A DNA stretch of 64,000 nt from Halobacillus salinarum (GCF_022919095.1 NZ_CP095073.1:868001-932000); one strand, 5' to 3'; counted from the stretch's first letter, positions 44,692 to 53,972 are shown. The notes: generated by a model from the sequence alone, not told the origin. A program made the numbers and translations.

Positions 44692-44720
44692 ATACTAGCT
44701 GATTTTGTCTCGATTTACAA
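44692..44720 (-). promoter_or_regulatory. Promoter of alpha-glucosidase
   Basis: Minus strand TTGTAA (44715-44720) and TAGTAT (44692-44697), spacing 17. Confidence 0.65.
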
Positions 44721-44743
44721 TGAAATTTATAAAGGGGAAATAA

Positions 44744-44772
44744 TTGCGGAAACCAGCAATTTCTTATATATT
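44744..44772 (+). promoter_or_regulatory. Promoter of the riboflavin operon
   Basis: TTGCGG at 44744-44749 and TATATT at 44767-44772 with 17-base spacing, placing the transcript start just before the FMN riboswitch. Confidence 0.65.
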
Positions 44773-44796
44773 AAGTGTAAGACAATTGAATAAGTT

Positions 44797-45052
44797 GTCC
44801 TTCGGGGTCGGGTGAAAATCCCAGCCGGCGGTAATAACGATTGTTAGAGCCCGCGACGGGGAAGCAGTGCAAGCCACGTTTCCTCCTGATTTGGTGTGAG
44901 TCCAAAGCCGACAGTTACAGTCTGGATGGGAGAAGGATTGGAGAACGTAACGGTACAAATTTTTCTATACGTGTACCTTTTATTAGGTGTACACAAAAAA
45001 TACGTTCCTAAGACCCTGGAGAAGTATGTCTTCTTCAGGGTCTTTTATTTTT
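44797..45052 (+). promoter_or_regulatory. FMN riboswitch (RFN element) with downstream terminator
   Basis: The RFN aptamer spans about 44797-44938 with the signature parts TTCGGGGTCGGGTGAAAATC, CCGGCGGTAATAA, GCCCGCGAC, GTGAGTCCAAAGCCGACAGT and TCTGGATGGGAGAAGGA. A terminator AAGACCCTG (45010-45018) with CAGGGTCTT (45036-45044) and a T-rich tail follows. FMN binding should stop transcription before ribD. It accounts, with the two promoters, for the 471-bp gap between alpha-glucosidase and ribD. Confidence 0.95.
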
Positions 45053-45084
45053 AGCATCTGGATTGAAATCATTGAGGTGATGAA

Positions 45085-46176
45085 ATGGATCGAGATCAGC
45101 ATTATATGGCAATGGCTCTGCAGATGGCCAGGGAAACGATCGGACAGACCAGCCCGAATCCTTCTGTTGCAGCTGTCGTAGTCAAAGAAAATCAAGTGGC
45201 AGGAATCGGTGTTCACGTAAAAGCTGGAGAACCTCATGCGGAAGTGCATGCCATCCAGATGGCTGGGGATAAGGCAGCGGGAGCTGAAATTTTCGTAACT
45301 CTTGAACCGTGCAGCCATTACGGAAGAACGCCTCCTTGTGCGAAAGCGATTATCGATGCCGGGATTGAGCGGGTAGTGATTGCAACGACCGATCCCAATC
45401 CAAAAGTAGCAGGACGCGGCATAGACATGATGGAAGAAGCAGGGATTGAAGTGAAAGTCAATGTATTAAAAAAAGAAGCCGATCAAATTAATCTGTCTTT
45501 TTTCCATTATATTAATACATCAGAGCCGTACGTCCGGCTGAAATCAGCGATGAGTCTTGACGGAAAGATCGCTACTTCAACTGGAGAGAGCCAGTGGATT
45601 ACTGGGGAGAAGGCCCGCTTGGATGGTCATCAGTACCGGCACAAATCGGATGCTATTCTCGTAGGAGTGAATACTGTATTAACGGATAATCCTAAGCTTA
45701 CCACCCGCATTCAAGGAGGAGGCATTAATCCTGTCCGGATTATTCTGGATACCCATTTAAGAACCCCGCCTTCTGCTCAGCTCGTTCAAAATAGCGAAGC
45801 ACAAACTTGGATTTTTACGGGCAGAACAGTTTCTCCAGAGCAACGTGAACATTTTTCCGGTTTTCCTCATGTTTCGATTATTCCGCTTGAAGCAGAAGAA
45901 ATAAAAGTGGAGGAGCTGCTCAGGTATTTAGGAGAGCAGGAGATTACTTCTCTTTTAATCGAAGGCGGAGGGACAATAGCCGATGCTTTTGTCCGTGCAG
46001 GTCGTGTGAATGAAATGATTTCCTATATTGCACCAAAGCTGATCGGTGGAAAAAATGCGCTTACCCCTGTAAGCGGAGAAGGGATCCCGCATTTGAAGAA
46101 TGTGCAATCGTTAACGATTCAATCACATGAACAACTGGGTCAGGATATCAAAATTGTCTCTGTCAAGGAGGGTTAA
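45085..46176 (+). CDS. ribD: Bifunctional pyrimidine deaminase/reductase RibD
   Basis: 363 residues. The N-terminal deaminase domain (1-145) has the zinc site HAEVHA with His51 and catalytic Glu53, and PCSHYGRTPPC with Cys76 and Cys85. The C-terminal reductase domain (146-363) includes RLKSAMSLDGKIATSTGESQWI and LIEGGGTIADAFVRAGRV near 305. It deaminates 2,5-diamino-6-ribosylamino-pyrimidinone phosphate and reduces the ribosyl chain with NADPH. First gene of the FMN-controlled operon; ribE starts two bases after its stop. Confidence 0.96.
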   Translation: MDRDQHYMAMALQMARETIGQTSPNPSVAAVVVKENQVAGIGVHVKAGEPHAEVHAIQMAGDKAAGAEIFVTLEPCSHYGRTPPCAKAIIDAGIERVVIATTDPNPKVAGRGIDMMEEAGIEVKVNVLKKEADQINLSFFHYINTSEPYVRLKSAMSLDGKIATSTGESQWITGEKARLDGHQYRHKSDAILVGVNTVLTDNPKLTTRIQGGGINPVRIILDTHLRTPPSAQLVQNSEAQTWIFTGRTVSPEQREHFSGFPHVSIIPLEAEEIKVEELLRYLGEQEITSLLIEGGGTIADAFVRAGRVNEMISYIAPKLIGGKNALTPVSGEGIPHLKNVQSLTIQSHEQLGQDIKIVSVKEG

Positions 46177-46178
46177 GC

Positions 46179-46829
46179 GTGTTTACAGGAATTGTAGAAG
46201 AAATTGGCATAATAAAAGGAATCACTGCAAAAACAGAAGCGCTTGAGCTTCATGTGCAGGCGGAAACAATCATGAGTGATATAGAGCTTGGTGCAAGCAT
46301 TTCAGTAAACGGTGTCTGCCTGACAGTGACAGGTTTTAATGACAAAAGTGCAAGCTTTGACGTCATGCCTGAAACTTTTCGGGCGACGAACCTTCACTAC
46401 TTAAAACAGGGAAGCCAAGTGAACCTGGAAAGAGCCATGGCGGCAAATGGACGATTTGGCGGCCATCTTGTTTCAGGACATATTGACGGGACAGGAACGA
46501 TTGTAACGAAAAAACGCGAATCGAACGCGGTTTATTATGAGCTTGAGCTTCCGGAAGAGCTCATCCCGTACTTTGTTCATAAAGGATCGATTACGGTAGA
46601 CGGAACGAGTTTAACGGTTTTTGGTGTCAACGGGAACCAGGTGACGATCTCACTCATCCCACATACAATGGAACATACGGTCCTGGGCGGAAAGGGTCCC
46701 GGTGATACCGTCAATATAGAAGTAGATATGATCAGTAAATATGTGGCCCATTTCTTAAAAGGCGAGACAATGGATGAACCTAAGTCTGAGTTATCCAAAC
46801 AATTTCTTAAAGAAAATGGCTTCACATAA
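46179..46829 (+). CDS. ribE: Riboflavin synthase alpha chain
   Basis: 216 residues with two similar lumazine-binding barrels: MFTGIVEEIG ... ISVNGVCLTV (1-97) and NGRFGGHLVSGHIDG ... ITVDGTSLTVFGV (98-190). It dismutates two 6,7-dimethyl-8-ribityllumazine molecules into riboflavin and the pyrimidine precursor. The start is GTG at 46179 behind AAGGAGGGTTAAGC. Second gene of the riboflavin operon. Confidence 0.96.
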   Translation: MFTGIVEEIGIIKGITAKTEALELHVQAETIMSDIELGASISVNGVCLTVTGFNDKSASFDVMPETFRATNLHYLKQGSQVNLERAMAANGRFGGHLVSGHIDGTGTIVTKKRESNAVYYELELPEELIPYFVHKGSITVDGTSLTVFGVNGNQVTISLIPHTMEHTVLGGKGPGDTVNIEVDMISKYVAHFLKGETMDEPKSELSKQFLKENGFT

Positions 46830-46844
46830 AAAGAGGGTGGAAAC

Positions 46845-48038
46845 ATGTTTGATTCAATAGATAAAGCTCTGGAGCGTTTGAAGCAAGGGAAGCTTGTCAT
46901 CGTCTGTGACGATGAAGACAGGGAAAATGAAGGAGATCTTGTCGGGCTTGCGGAATACGCGACCACGGAAATGATAAATTTTATGATTACTCACGGGAAA
47001 GGTCTCGTGTGTACACCGGTAACTACGCAGGTAGCTGCTGAGCTTGAACTCATGCCGATGGTTAAAAACAGCACGGATCCTAACCAGACGGCTTTTACCG
47101 TCAGTGTAGATTATAAAGATACAACAACAGGGATTTCAGCGGATGAACGCGCCTTAACCATTCGTAAGCTCTTGGACACAGATGCCCAGGCGGGTGATTT
47201 TCAGCGTCCCGGCCACATCTTCCCGCTTGTAGCAAAAGAAGGCGGGGTGCTTCGCCGTGCCGGCCATACGGAGGCGGCAGTTGATTTAGCAAGGCTGTCG
47301 GGCACTAAGCCTGCCGGTGTGATTTGTGAAATTATTAAAGAAGACGGAACGATGGCAAGAGTCCCCGATCTCAGGGAAATGGCGGATGAGTTTGATATTC
47401 CGATGATCACAATTGCGGATCTGATCAAATATCGCTATCGCAACGAAAACCACGTGAAGAGGGAAGTAGAAATCCAACTGCCGACAGAATACGGCGATTT
47501 CAGAGCGGTTGCTTTTACCAATGATATCGATTATAAAGACCACATCGCTTTAATTAAAGGAGAGATCAACCCAGGTGAACCTACACTTGTGCGTGTCCAC
47601 TCGGAATGTTTAACTGGTGACGTCTTCGGGTCATACCGATGTGACTGCGGTCCACAGCTCCACAATGCGCTGAAGCAAATCTCAGAAAACGGCAGCGGTA
47701 TTCTCGTGTATATGCGGCAGGAGGGCCGGGGAATCGGCTTATTGAATAAGATGTATGCTTATAAGCTGCAGGAAGAGGGGCTCGACACGGTGGAAGCGAA
47801 TGAAAAGCTGGGCTTCGGACCGGATTTGCGTGATTATGGAGTAGGAGCCCAAATATTGAAAAATCTCGGCATCTCTAAACTTAAACTGTTAACAAACAAC
47901 CCTAAGAAAATTTCCGGTCTCGGCGGCTATGATTTGGAAGTTGTGGAGAGGGTACCGATTCAAATGGAATCGAGAAAAGAAAACGAAAATTATTTAAAAA
48001 CAAAACAAACGAAGCTTGGACATTTGTTCCATTATTAA
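46845..48038 (+). CDS. ribBA: Bifunctional DHBP synthase/GTP cyclohydrolase II RibBA
   Basis: 397 residues. The N-terminal dihydroxybutanone-phosphate synthase (1-200) has [16 protein letters not shown] with acidic metal ligands, THGKGLVC and [15 protein letters not shown]. The C-terminal GTP cyclohydrolase II (205-397) has the zinc cysteines in [17 protein letters not shown] and the catalytic [10 protein letters not shown]. Both entry reactions of riboflavin synthesis are thus made from one chain, as in other bacilli. It starts 15 bp after ribE. Confidence 0.96.
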   Translation: MFDSIDKALERLKQGKLVIVCDDEDRENEGDLVGLAEYATTEMINFMITHGKGLVCTPVTTQVAAELELMPMVKNSTDPNQTAFTVSVDYKDTTTGISADERALTIRKLLDTDAQAGDFQRPGHIFPLVAKEGGVLRRAGHTEAAVDLARLSGTKPAGVICEIIKEDGTMARVPDLREMADEFDIPMITIADLIKYRYRNENHVKREVEIQLPTEYGDFRAVAFTNDIDYKDHIALIKGEINPGEPTLVRVHSECLTGDVFGSYRCDCGPQLHNALKQISENGSGILVYMRQEGRGIGLLNKMYAYKLQEEGLDTVEANEKLGFGPDLRDYGVGAQILKNLGISKLKLLTNNPKKISGLGGYDLEVVERVPIQMESRKENENYLKTKQTKLGHLFHY

Positions 48039-48050
48039 GGAGTGGTGAAG

Positions 48051-48518
48051 ATGGTAAGAACTTTGGAAGGGAATCTAGTAGGCAGCGAATTGAGAATTGG
48101 AATTGTTACGGGGCGGTTTAATGAATTTATTACGTCCAAATTATACGAAGGAGCCGTCGATGCCCTGAAACGCCACGGCGTCGATTTGGATCAAGTCGAA
48201 GCGGCATGGGTGCCTGGCGCCTTTGAAATCCCCATGGTAGCTGGGAAGATGGCGAATTCAGGGAAGTACGATGCTGTGATTACGCTTGGAGCCGTTATCC
48301 GAGGCTCTACGCCTCATTTCGATTACGTGTGCGGGGAAGCGGCCAAAGGTGTTTCTCAAGCCTCGGTTCAGAGCGGGGTACCCGTCATTTTCGGAGTGAT
48401 TACGACGGATACGATCGAACAAGCGATCGAGCGAGCTGGAACAAAAGCTGGTAATAAGGGCTGGGAAGCAGCGGCAGGAGCCATTGAGATGGCAAATTTA
48501 AATCGTTTGTTTGAATAG
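48051..48518 (+). CDS. ribH: 6,7-dimethyl-8-ribityllumazine synthase
   Basis: 155 residues from ATG at 48051, behind AAGGAGTGG; a GTG at 48042 is too near that site. Landmarks: [48 protein letters not shown] with the conserved His near 88, and [11 protein letters not shown]. It joins the RibD and RibBA products into lumazine, usually as a 60-subunit shell around riboflavin synthase. Last gene of the operon, followed by a terminator. Confidence 0.96.
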   Translation: MVRTLEGNLVGSELRIGIVTGRFNEFITSKLYEGAVDALKRHGVDLDQVEAAWVPGAFEIPMVAGKMANSGKYDAVITLGAVIRGSTPHFDYVCGEAAKGVSQASVQSGVPVIFGVITTDTIEQAIERAGTKAGNKGWEAAAGAIEMANLNRLFE

Positions 48519-48572
48519 TTTGCTGCCAAGCCTAATGATTTTTCAAGCTTAAATTTAAGACAAGCCTGCATT

Positions 48573-48610
48573 AAGAACCGCTTCAGAACAAACTGAAGCG
48601 GTTCTTTTGT
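48573..48610 (+). terminator. Terminator of the riboflavin operon
   Basis: AAGAACCGCTTCAG (48573-48586) with CTGAAGCGGTTCTT (48593-48606), six-base loop, then TTGT. Confidence 0.9.
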
Positions 48611-48675
48611 GTTTTCCTGCATAAATAAAGGGAAATAATCAGTCAGAAGGGTTTTGTAATGAAGGGGGAACAGGC

Positions 48676-50100
48676 ATGGGTACCAAAGTGGTATGGTTTA
48701 GAAAAGATCTGCGTTTAAATGATCATACGGCGCTGGCTAAAGCGATAGATAACGCTGGTGACAACGACAGCCTCCTGTTGATCTATCAGATCCATCCTGC
48801 GTTAATAGAGAATTTTACTCCTCGTCATGATTACTATTTCCAAACACTCTGTTCATTCGTGGAAAGCTGTGAAGAACTCGGAACTCCTCTACATTTTCTA
48901 TATGGTGAACCAGAGGAGGCGTTCAACGATTTGCTGAAAACGGAAGAGGTAGAGGAAGTCTATTTTAATTATGACGAAACGGGGTTTGGTAAAAGAAGGG
49001 ATGACTTGATTATACAATGGATGGAGAACAGAGGCATTGGTGTTTTTCCTGCCATTGATCATCATATCCATAGTGCCAGGGAGGTGAATAAAAAGGAAGG
49101 CGGGCACTATAAAGTTTTTTCCCCGTACTTCAAGCAATGGCAGCAGTTAGATAAGCCGAAGCCAAGAAAAATAGATCATGAGAAGCTGAAGAGGCTGGTT
49201 ATAGACAGGGAGAACGATTTTGTCACTGGCAGGAAGCGGTATGAACACTTAGTAGGAAAATGCCAGGGGAAATGGGGAGGCACAGGAGAAAAGGATGCTC
49301 TCGACCGCCTGCAGTGGTTTCTTGAGGGAGCCATCTATGATTATGACGAGGACCGTGATTTCCCTGCAGTGGACGGCACAAGTCTGATGTCCCGTTATTT
49401 GCGGACAGGGGCAATTTCTCCGCGGACCGTATACTCCAAAGTCATGGAGGAAACCGATGGCAGAAAACAGCAGAAAGGAATAGAAACGTACGTACAGGAG
49501 CTGGCTTGGCGAGATTTTTATAATATGATCTATTACTTTTACCCTGATGCGGATGATCTTGAAATGGTGCAGAAATACCGTGGCCTTTCCTGGAATGAGG
49601 ATGAGGAGCTCTTCCGTGCGTGGAAACAGGGAAGAACCGGCTTCCCGCTGATCGATGCCGCGATGCGCCAGTTGAATGAAACAGGCTGGATGCACAACCG
49701 GCTGCGGATGGCCGTGGCATCATTTCTTACGAAGGATCTACTCATGGACTGGCGTTTAGGGGAGCGTTACTTTTCTGAACAACTGGTGGATTATGATCCG
49801 GCTTCCAATATCGGAGGGTGGCAGTGGGCTGCTTCCACAGGAACAGATCCTGTCCCTTATTTTCGAGTGTTTAATCCTACCACTCAAGGCGAGCGCTTCG
49901 ACCCTCACGGACGATTTATTAAAGAGTGGGTCCCGGAGCTTAAAGATGTCCCTAAGAAATACATTCATGAGCCTGGCAAAATGTCAGACAGCGATCAGTG
50001 GGAAAGCAGCTGTGTCGTAGGGGAGGATTATCCTGAACCGGTCGTAGACCATAAAACAATGCGGAAACGAGCCATCGAAATGTTTAAAAAAGAAACGTGA
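48676..50100 (+). CDS. phr: Deoxyribodipyrimidine photolyase (class I CPD)
   Basis: 474 residues. The N-terminal antenna-binding domain starts VVWFRKDLRLNDHTAL. The FAD domain has WRDFYNMIYYF, GRTGFPLIDAAMRQLNETGWMHNR, LVDYDPASNIGGWQWAASTGTDPVPYFRVFNP, the strongest photolyase block. It repairs cyclobutane dimers using light and FADH-. The start ATG follows GAAGGGGGAA. It is downstream of the riboflavin operon terminator, so it has separate expression, though its cofactor comes from the same pathway. Cryptochrome or 6-4 photolyase are related, but class I CPD fits best. Confidence 0.92.
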   Translation: MGTKVVWFRKDLRLNDHTALAKAIDNAGDNDSLLLIYQIHPALIENFTPRHDYYFQTLCSFVESCEELGTPLHFLYGEPEEAFNDLLKTEEVEEVYFNYDETGFGKRRDDLIIQWMENRGIGVFPAIDHHIHSAREVNKKEGGHYKVFSPYFKQWQQLDKPKPRKIDHEKLKRLVIDRENDFVTGRKRYEHLVGKCQGKWGGTGEKDALDRLQWFLEGAIYDYDEDRDFPAVDGTSLMSRYLRTGAISPRTVYSKVMEETDGRKQQKGIETYVQELAWRDFYNMIYYFYPDADDLEMVQKYRGLSWNEDEELFRAWKQGRTGFPLIDAAMRQLNETGWMHNRLRMAVASFLTKDLLMDWRLGERYFSEQLVDYDPASNIGGWQWAASTGTDPVPYFRVFNPTTQGERFDPHGRFIKEWVPELKDVPKKYIHEPGKMSDSDQWESSCVVGEDYPEPVVDHKTMRKRAIEMFKKET

Positions 50101-50193
50101 ACAAACGGCGAATTTGAAAACGGAAATGATTAGGAAACGGCATGAAGTTATGAAATAATAAGAATATTAAGTTACATAGAGGAGGTTATTGAA

Positions 50194-51435
50194 GTGACAA
50201 CACACCAGCAGCAATTAGAAAAGTACGCTGAACTAGCATTAAAAAAAGGCGTCAATCTTCAAAAAGAACAAGGTCTTATTATTAACGCGCCGATCGAGGC
50301 ATCGGACCTTGTACGAATCATTTCTGCCAAAGCCTATGGCAAAGGAGCAAAGGACGTTCATGTGGAATGGTCTGATGAAATTCTCACTTACTTGAAAATG
50401 AAAAATGCGCCTATGAACGTGCTGGAGAACTTTCCGGAGTGGAAGGCTAAGGGATTAGAGACAATGGTCGAGGATGGTTATGCCCTCTTATCTGTTTACG
50501 GGCCGAATCCTGATCTGCTTAAAGAAGTAGATTCAGAACGAGTGGCAAAAGCCAACAAAGCGACCGCGGAAGCTCTGTCCAACTATCGGGATTATATTAT
50601 GAACGATAAAGTAACCTGGAGCATTGTCGCCTACCCGCAGACAGCTTGGGCAGAAAAAATGTTCCCGGATGCTCCTGTTCAGGAAGCAAAGGAGAAGCTT
50701 TGGGAGCAGATTTTTTCCATTACGCGTATTGATCGGGACGATCCGATTACAGCCTGGGAAGAGCACAATGAAAAGCTGAGGCAGGCACGAGAATATTTAA
50801 ATGAAAAGCAATATAAGCGGCTGCATTATAAAGCACCAGGCACCGAATTAACGATTGAGCTTGTCGACAACCACATCTGGCACGGGGGCTCGACCCATTC
50901 TGTTGATGGTGTCGAATTTAATCCGAACATGCCGACGGAAGAAGTCTTCACCATGCCGCATAAATACGGCGTTCAAGGGAAAGTGACCAGCACGAAGCCG
51001 CTGAACTACGGCGGGAACTTAATTGAGAACTTCACGCTTACGTTTGAAGATGGCAAAGTGGTCGATTTTGAGGCAGAATCCGGAGAAGATACATTAAAGC
51101 ATCTGCTTGAAACCGACGAAGGAGCAAAACGGCTGGGTGAAGTAGCTCTCGTTCCTAACGAATCGCCCATTTCCCAGTCCGGTCATATTTTCTTTAATAC
51201 GCTCTATGACGAAAATGCTTCCTGCCACTTAGCTTTAGGGAAAGCCTACCCTACCAATATTAAAGAGGGCTCTTCTATGGATAAAACGGAAATGGATGAA
51301 CACGGAGTCAACGACAGCCTTGTCCATGAAGATTTCATGATGGGCTCCGCTGAACTCGACATCGACGGTGAAACGCAGGACGGAAGCTTCGAACCTATTT
51401 TTCGTAAAGGCTCCTGGGCCATGGAGTTCGAATAA
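50194..51435 (+). CDS. Aminopeptidase, M29 family, copy 2
   Basis: 413 residues from GTG at 50194 behind GAGGAGG. It is a clear paralogue of the product at 19440-20687: the C-terminal halves share long identical stretches such as NTLYDENASCHLALGKAYP and ESPISQSG. Metal-binding positions PTEEVFT, VALVPNESP, NASCHLALG and EDFMMGSAELDIDG are conserved. As with copy 1 it should be a cytoplasmic metal-dependent aminopeptidase. It is a separate single-gene unit with a terminator. Whether the two differ in substrate is unknown. Confidence 0.92.
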   Translation: MTTHQQQLEKYAELALKKGVNLQKEQGLIINAPIEASDLVRIISAKAYGKGAKDVHVEWSDEILTYLKMKNAPMNVLENFPEWKAKGLETMVEDGYALLSVYGPNPDLLKEVDSERVAKANKATAEALSNYRDYIMNDKVTWSIVAYPQTAWAEKMFPDAPVQEAKEKLWEQIFSITRIDRDDPITAWEEHNEKLRQAREYLNEKQYKRLHYKAPGTELTIELVDNHIWHGGSTHSVDGVEFNPNMPTEEVFTMPHKYGVQGKVTSTKPLNYGGNLIENFTLTFEDGKVVDFEAESGEDTLKHLLETDEGAKRLGEVALVPNESPISQSGHIFFNTLYDENASCHLALGKAYPTNIKEGSSMDKTEMDEHGVNDSLVHEDFMMGSAELDIDGETQDGSFEPIFRKGSWAMEFE

Positions 51436-51492
51436 CCATTGAACTAGACATTCCCTTAAAAGGAATACCTTAGATAGAAGAAAATAAACCGT

Positions 51493-51522
51493 AAACCCGG
51501 ATCATTAATGATTCGGGTTTTT
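51493..51522 (+). terminator. Terminator of aminopeptidase copy 2
   Basis: AAACCCGGATCAT pairs with ATGATTCGGGTTT (one mismatch), short loop, T-run. Confidence 0.88.
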
Positions 51523-51851
51523 ATATTCAGTCTCCAAATGGCGAACTTACCTGCATCCTTTAGCCACACAGAAAAAAACGAGTTTTTCCCTCGCCCTTAA
51601 CCCAAATAAGAGCCTGACAGACCTTTACTTTAATCCCATATTTATCGTTTGAAAGTGTATCTATCAGCAAGCATTTTTTACATATTGAAGTCATTCATGA
51701 CAGAGTTTAACAGCTTCGTTACAGTTTGTTTAAATCGAAGTGATTTACGCATGATTTGCTTTTAAATATGGTAAATATAAGGTGACTGACCACGTCTATG
51801 ACGAGTAGACAGATAAAAAACAATAGTCTATGAAAATAAAGGGTGAATTCA
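51523..51851. other. Intergenic region without a recognised gene
   Basis: About 330 bp, AT-rich. A short stem GTCTA-TGACGAG-TAGAC is near 51795-51811. No convincing promoter or conserved RNA was recognised. It separates aminopeptidase copy 2 from the acyltransferase gene. Confidence 0.5.
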
Positions 51852-52868
51852 ATGAAAAGGGAAGCATATTTTGATAATGCCAAATTATTGCTTATTTTTC
51901 TCGTTGTGTTTGGCCATATGATCCAGCCATTCACAGACGGATCTAGACCGATATACACGCTGTATACGTGGATCTATACCTTTCATATGCCTGCATTTAT
52001 ATTCCTGTCCGGCTTTTTTGCCAAGGGATCAGGCCATAAAGATTACATTCTAAAGCTAGCAAGAAAATTAATTCTGCCTTATTTAATCTTTCAATCTGTG
52101 TACACGGGCTATTTTTTCCTAATGGGCGATGAAGATTGGCTGAACGGACCGTTTCTGCCGCATTGGTCATTATGGTTCCTATTCAGCTTATTCTGCTGGC
52201 ATATCCTTCTGTATTGGTTTAAGAAACTCCCGCCGGTTATGGGGATCCTTATTTCCGTAGAAATAGGGCTGATTATCGGCTATGTCAGTGACGTTGGACA
52301 ATTGTTCAGTCTTTCCCGAACTTTTGTGTTCTTCCCGTTCTTCCTGGCAGGTTACTGGCTGACGAAGGAGCAAGTGCACAAATGGAGGACGACCTGGGTG
52401 AAGGAAGCAAGCCTGGTGGTAATGGCTGTGATTGCTGCAGTTATTGCGATTTTTCCGGAATTCAGTTCCGGTTGGCTGCTTGGCTCAAAATCCTACGAAG
52501 TGCTTGGCACTCCTGAACTTGGCGGATTGTTCAGACTGGCGGTCTACATTCTGGCTGGATTGATGACCATTAGTATTCTTGCCTGGGTACCGAACAAGGA
52601 GTTCCGCTTAAGCCATTTTGGTTCAAGAACTCTTTATGTCTATCTTCTCCATGGGTTCATCATCCAATTCATCAGGCATGAACATTTATTCAAAGTGGAT
52701 AATATTCTCGACCTTCTCGGACTTGCGATAATGGCGGCAACGATTGTTCTTATTCTGTCGACGAACCCGATCCGCACCTTTACCCAGCCTGTCATTGAAG
52801 GGCGCACGAGCCAGCTGCAAAAGTGGTGGGCGAGAATAACCAATAAACAATCTTCTATAGAATCATGA
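51852..52868 (+). CDS. Membrane acyltransferase, Acyl_transf_3/OatA-like
   Basis: 338 residues from ATG at 51852 behind AAAGGGTG. About ten membrane helices. The family opening is FDNAKLLLIFLVVFGHMIQPF with the conserved His, followed by YTFHMPAFIFLSGFFAKG and a Trp-rich HWSLWFLFSLFCWHI. A late RTLYVYLLHGF is also typical. Members O-acetylate peptidoglycan, wall polymers or exported sugars. It lacks the extracellular SGNH domain of OatA, so it may act alone, like YkrP-type proteins. The substrate cannot be told. Confidence 0.85.
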   Translation: MKREAYFDNAKLLLIFLVVFGHMIQPFTDGSRPIYTLYTWIYTFHMPAFIFLSGFFAKGSGHKDYILKLARKLILPYLIFQSVYTGYFFLMGDEDWLNGPFLPHWSLWFLFSLFCWHILLYWFKKLPPVMGILISVEIGLIIGYVSDVGQLFSLSRTFVFFPFFLAGYWLTKEQVHKWRTTWVKEASLVVMAVIAAVIAIFPEFSSGWLLGSKSYEVLGTPELGGLFRLAVYILAGLMTISILAWVPNKEFRLSHFGSRTLYVYLLHGFIIQFIRHEHLFKVDNILDLLGLAIMAATIVLILSTNPIRTFTQPVIEGRTSQLQKWWARITNKQSSIES

Positions 52869-52936
52869 CGACAAGAGAACTCCCTCAGCCATGAGCGCTG
52901 CTTAAAGAACGGATGACTTTTTAAGTTATGCATAAA

Positions 52937-52986
52937 AAAAGAAGCCGAATTGAAACGATAATATCGTGCAATTCGGCTTCTTTTAT
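52937..52986 (+). terminator. Terminator of the acyltransferase gene
   Basis: AAGAAGCCGAATT (52939-52951) with AATTCGGCTTCTT (52970-52982), an inner ACGATAATATCGT stem and flanking A and T runs. Confidence 0.92.
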
Positions 52987-53307
52987 ACGATCTCTGTTGA
53001 ATCCACAATGAGCGATCGGTAGTGACGCCTGAAGAAACAGCGCGAGTCGAAGATCCACTTGGTCAAGTGATCTTCTTGACCAAATTAGCTGAGGCACAGT
53101 GCCTGCTTCAAGCATCCACCGACAAGCGATTCGTGAGAATGAACGACAGACATTACAGCATCTATAAATTTTGAAAGAACTTTTTCAGTGGCCACATGTA
53201 CTATGGGAGGTTCTCTATGTGCGTGAAATGCTGCCGGGTGTTTGGGTGGATGGAAAAAGGGAAATGGTAAACAATAGGTAAGAAGCAAATGAAGGAGGCG
53301 TACGTTG
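52987..53307. repeat. Intergenic region with nested inverted repeats, origin unknown
   Basis: About 320 bp without a convincing gene. GAAGATCCACTTG (53048-53060) pairs with CAAGTGATCTTC (53063-53074) except for one bulged C, and AGGCAC-A-GTGCCT lies just after (about 53091-53103). The mixture of GC-rich stems and AT-rich tail suggests a degraded repeat unit rather than a leader RNA. A possible sigma-B promoter for the DJ-1-like gene is at its right end. Confidence 0.5.
53240..53264 (+). promoter_or_regulatory. Possible sigma-B promoter of the DJ-1-like gene
   Basis: GTTTGG at 53240-53245 and GGGAAA at 53259-53264 with 13 bases between, compared with the consensus GTTTWW-N12-15-GGGWAW. Only four of six -35 positions fit. 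Confidence 0.35.
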
Positions 53308-53967
53308 ATGTCAAAGAAGATCCTTATGATTGTAACAAATGCAGACCAATTGGATTCTGGACATACGACAGGTCTTTGGCTGCAGGAGTTTGTTGAGCCT
53401 TCCACTGAATTTAAAGACGCCGGCTTCGAAATTACAGCGGCCAGCCTGAATGGTGGAAAAATTCCGATTGACCCGAACAGCTACAGTAACCGCCTTCCTA
53501 AGGTATGGGATGGAGTAATGGAGCCTCTAAAAGATACGAAGGTGCTCAGTAAAATACAGCCTGCCGACTATGATGCTGTTTTTCTATCCGGCGGCCACGG
53601 TACAATGGTTGATTTTCCAAACAGCGAAGTGTTAGCTAACGTGCTCCAGCATTTTGCGGACAACCACAAAATCATTGGAGCTGTCTGTCACGGACCGGCC
53701 GGTTTTATTGGAGCAGAAAAAAGTGACGGGAAGCCGCTCGTGAATGGCGTTAAGCTGACCGGTTTTACGAATGAAGAGGAAGCAGAAACAGGTTTAACAG
53801 ACGCTTTGTCTTTTATGCTGGAAGACAAGCTTTCTGAAGCAGGAGCGGAATTTGTTGCCGGGGGAGCTTATCAGGATCATGTAGAGGTGGATGGAAACTT
53901 TGTGACAGGACAAAACCCACAGTCGAGCTTAAGCGCAGCACAAGCCGTTGTACGCCTGCTGCAATAG
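53308..53967 (+). CDS. DJ-1/PfpI superfamily protein, Hsp31-like
   Basis: 219 residues from ATG at 53308 behind GAAGGAGGCG. The fold is a glutamine-amidotransferase-like sandwich: LMIVTNADQLDSGHTTGLWLQE at the N-terminus, FLSGGHGTMVDFP near 92, and the nucleophile elbow AVCHGPAGF with Cys127 and His128. The N-terminal Glu near 30 would complete the triad. Hsp31-type members act as glyoxalase III, deglycase or holding chaperones. It could help against methylglyoxal; its role is inferred. Monocistronic with a terminator. Confidence 0.88.
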   Translation: MSKKILMIVTNADQLDSGHTTGLWLQEFVEPSTEFKDAGFEITAASLNGGKIPIDPNSYSNRLPKVWDGVMEPLKDTKVLSKIQPADYDAVFLSGGHGTMVDFPNSEVLANVLQHFADNHKIIGAVCHGPAGFIGAEKSDGKPLVNGVKLTGFTNEEEAETGLTDALSFMLEDKLSEAGAEFVAGGAYQDHVEVDGNFVTGQNPQSSLSAAQAVVRLLQ

Positions 53968-53972
53968 GAAAA

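Noticed and set aside
53085-53405. Minus-strand protein across the DJ-1 start
   Set aside because: It overlaps the well-supported start of the DJ-1-like gene and shows no domain pattern.
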